From Treponema sp. (lineage in GTDB: Bacteria; Spirochaetota; Spirochaetia; Treponematales; Treponemataceae), in the NCBI GenBank assembly GCA_024691265.1, contig JAILNT010000249.1:1-6834 (forward strand): 6,834 nucleotides of DNA, written 5' to 3'. This document shows positions 6,430 through 6,834 of this stretch, piece by piece. The notes beneath the pieces are model-generated. The model had not been told where the DNA came from, did not search any database, and saw only the letters and a program-made list of their open reading frames with translations. A program made the position numbers and the translations under genes. Position 1 is the stretch's first letter. Each line of letters begins with the position of its first letter.

Positions 6430-6834
6430 CTATTTACTTTTCCTTTTAGGATTCATAACAAGAGGATATACCCCTTTAGTAAGTAAAGGAGCTTTTACAT
6501 CTGCTTCTGTTACAAAAGGAAGTTCAGTTCTAGCTTCATTTTTACTAAGCTGCTTTATAACTTCCTTAAACCTTTTTGGAATAGCCGCTTTGAATGTAGA
6601 AAAATCACGGGCTGACGGAAGTCTTATAGAAAGCTGTCGGGCATGCAGCATAAGGCTTGCATCAGGGAAAGTTTTATCAGAATGTGCGTATACAGGGTCT
6701 CCAAGTATAGGACAATTCATATATTTCATATGCACCCTGATTTGATGTGTTCTTCCTGTTCCAAGCCTTACTCTTATAAGAGAATAATTACCATAACAGC
6801 ATATACACTTAAAATAAGTAATAGCAGACTTTCC
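6430..6834 (-). CDS. RluA/RluD family pseudouridine synthase, 5'-truncated by window edge
   Basis: The last 134 codons of an RNA pseudouridine synthase. Reading inward from the right edge, the frame is open from the first complete codon (GGA at 6834-6832) and shows RLGTGRTHQIRVHM followed by CPILGDPVY, the classic C-terminal block of RluA/RluC/RluD enzymes. The GTG at 6735 lies inside this block and is not a start. The catalytic HRLD motif and any S4 domain would lie beyond the edge. The tail after the fold is basic and ends in NPKRKSK. This copy is closer to the family consensus than the adjacent downstream paralogue. Which of RluA, RluC or RluD it corresponds to cannot be decided from this fragment. 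Confidence 0.88.
   Translation of the reverse strand, partial: GKSAITYFKCICCYGNYSLIRVRLGTGRTHQIRVHMKYMNCPILGDPVYAHSDKTFPDASLMLHARQLSIRLPSARDFSTFKAAIPKRFKEVIKQLSKNEARTELPFVTEADVKAPLLTKGVYPLVMNPKRKSK

Noticed and set aside
6430..6735. Stand-alone 101-residue gene starting at GTG 6735
   Set aside because: The frame stays open to the right edge and the upstream codons encode GTGRTHQIR, which joins directly to VHM; it is the tail of a longer RluA-family gene.

Overview
The window looks like ordinary chromosomal DNA from a spirochaete, most likely a Treponema or close relative. The sequence is AT-rich (roughly one third G+C by eye). It carries a flagellar rod-binding protein without a muramidase domain, a MurC with the AETCEY-type motif in place of the proteobacterial form, and an archaeal-type CMP kinase. 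The genus is an inference from recollection of these families; no search was run. No RNA genes, mobile elements, CRISPR arrays or origins were seen.

Layout. Left end, plus strand: the end of a leuC-like gene (5' end outside the window) overlaps a leuD-like gene by the stop/start bases. Together they make a two-subunit [4Fe-4S] hydro-lyase of the isopropylmalate isomerase/homoaconitase family. A strong hairpin with flanking T-runs lies between this pair and the convergent minus-strand genes and probably terminates both directions.

The rest is on the minus strand, in transcription order from the right edge: the end of an RluD-like pseudouridine synthase (5' end outside the window); a second, more divergent RluA-family enzyme; a FlgJ-like rod protein; a spacer of about 157 bases with a terminator, a second dyad and a good promoter; murC; yicC; and a CMP-kinase-like gene. 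The minus strand seems to hold at least two transcription units, rluD-like/rluA-like(/flgJ) and murC(/yicC/cmk), separated by the terminator and the murC promoter.

Functionally the window mixes housekeeping jobs: branched-chain or related 2-oxoacid metabolism (leuCD), RNA modification (two pseudouridine synthases), flagellar assembly, cell-wall precursor synthesis (MurC), RNA cleavage (YicC) and nucleotide phosphorylation. I see no clear undescribed defence or mobile system. The points most worth a second look are the flgJ-murC spacer with its repeated AACGG/CCGTT arms, the probably leaderless murC transcript, a possible sigma-28 promoter with a T8 spacer before flgJ, the non-standard substrate loop in LeuD, and the Walker A lysine replacement in the kinase.
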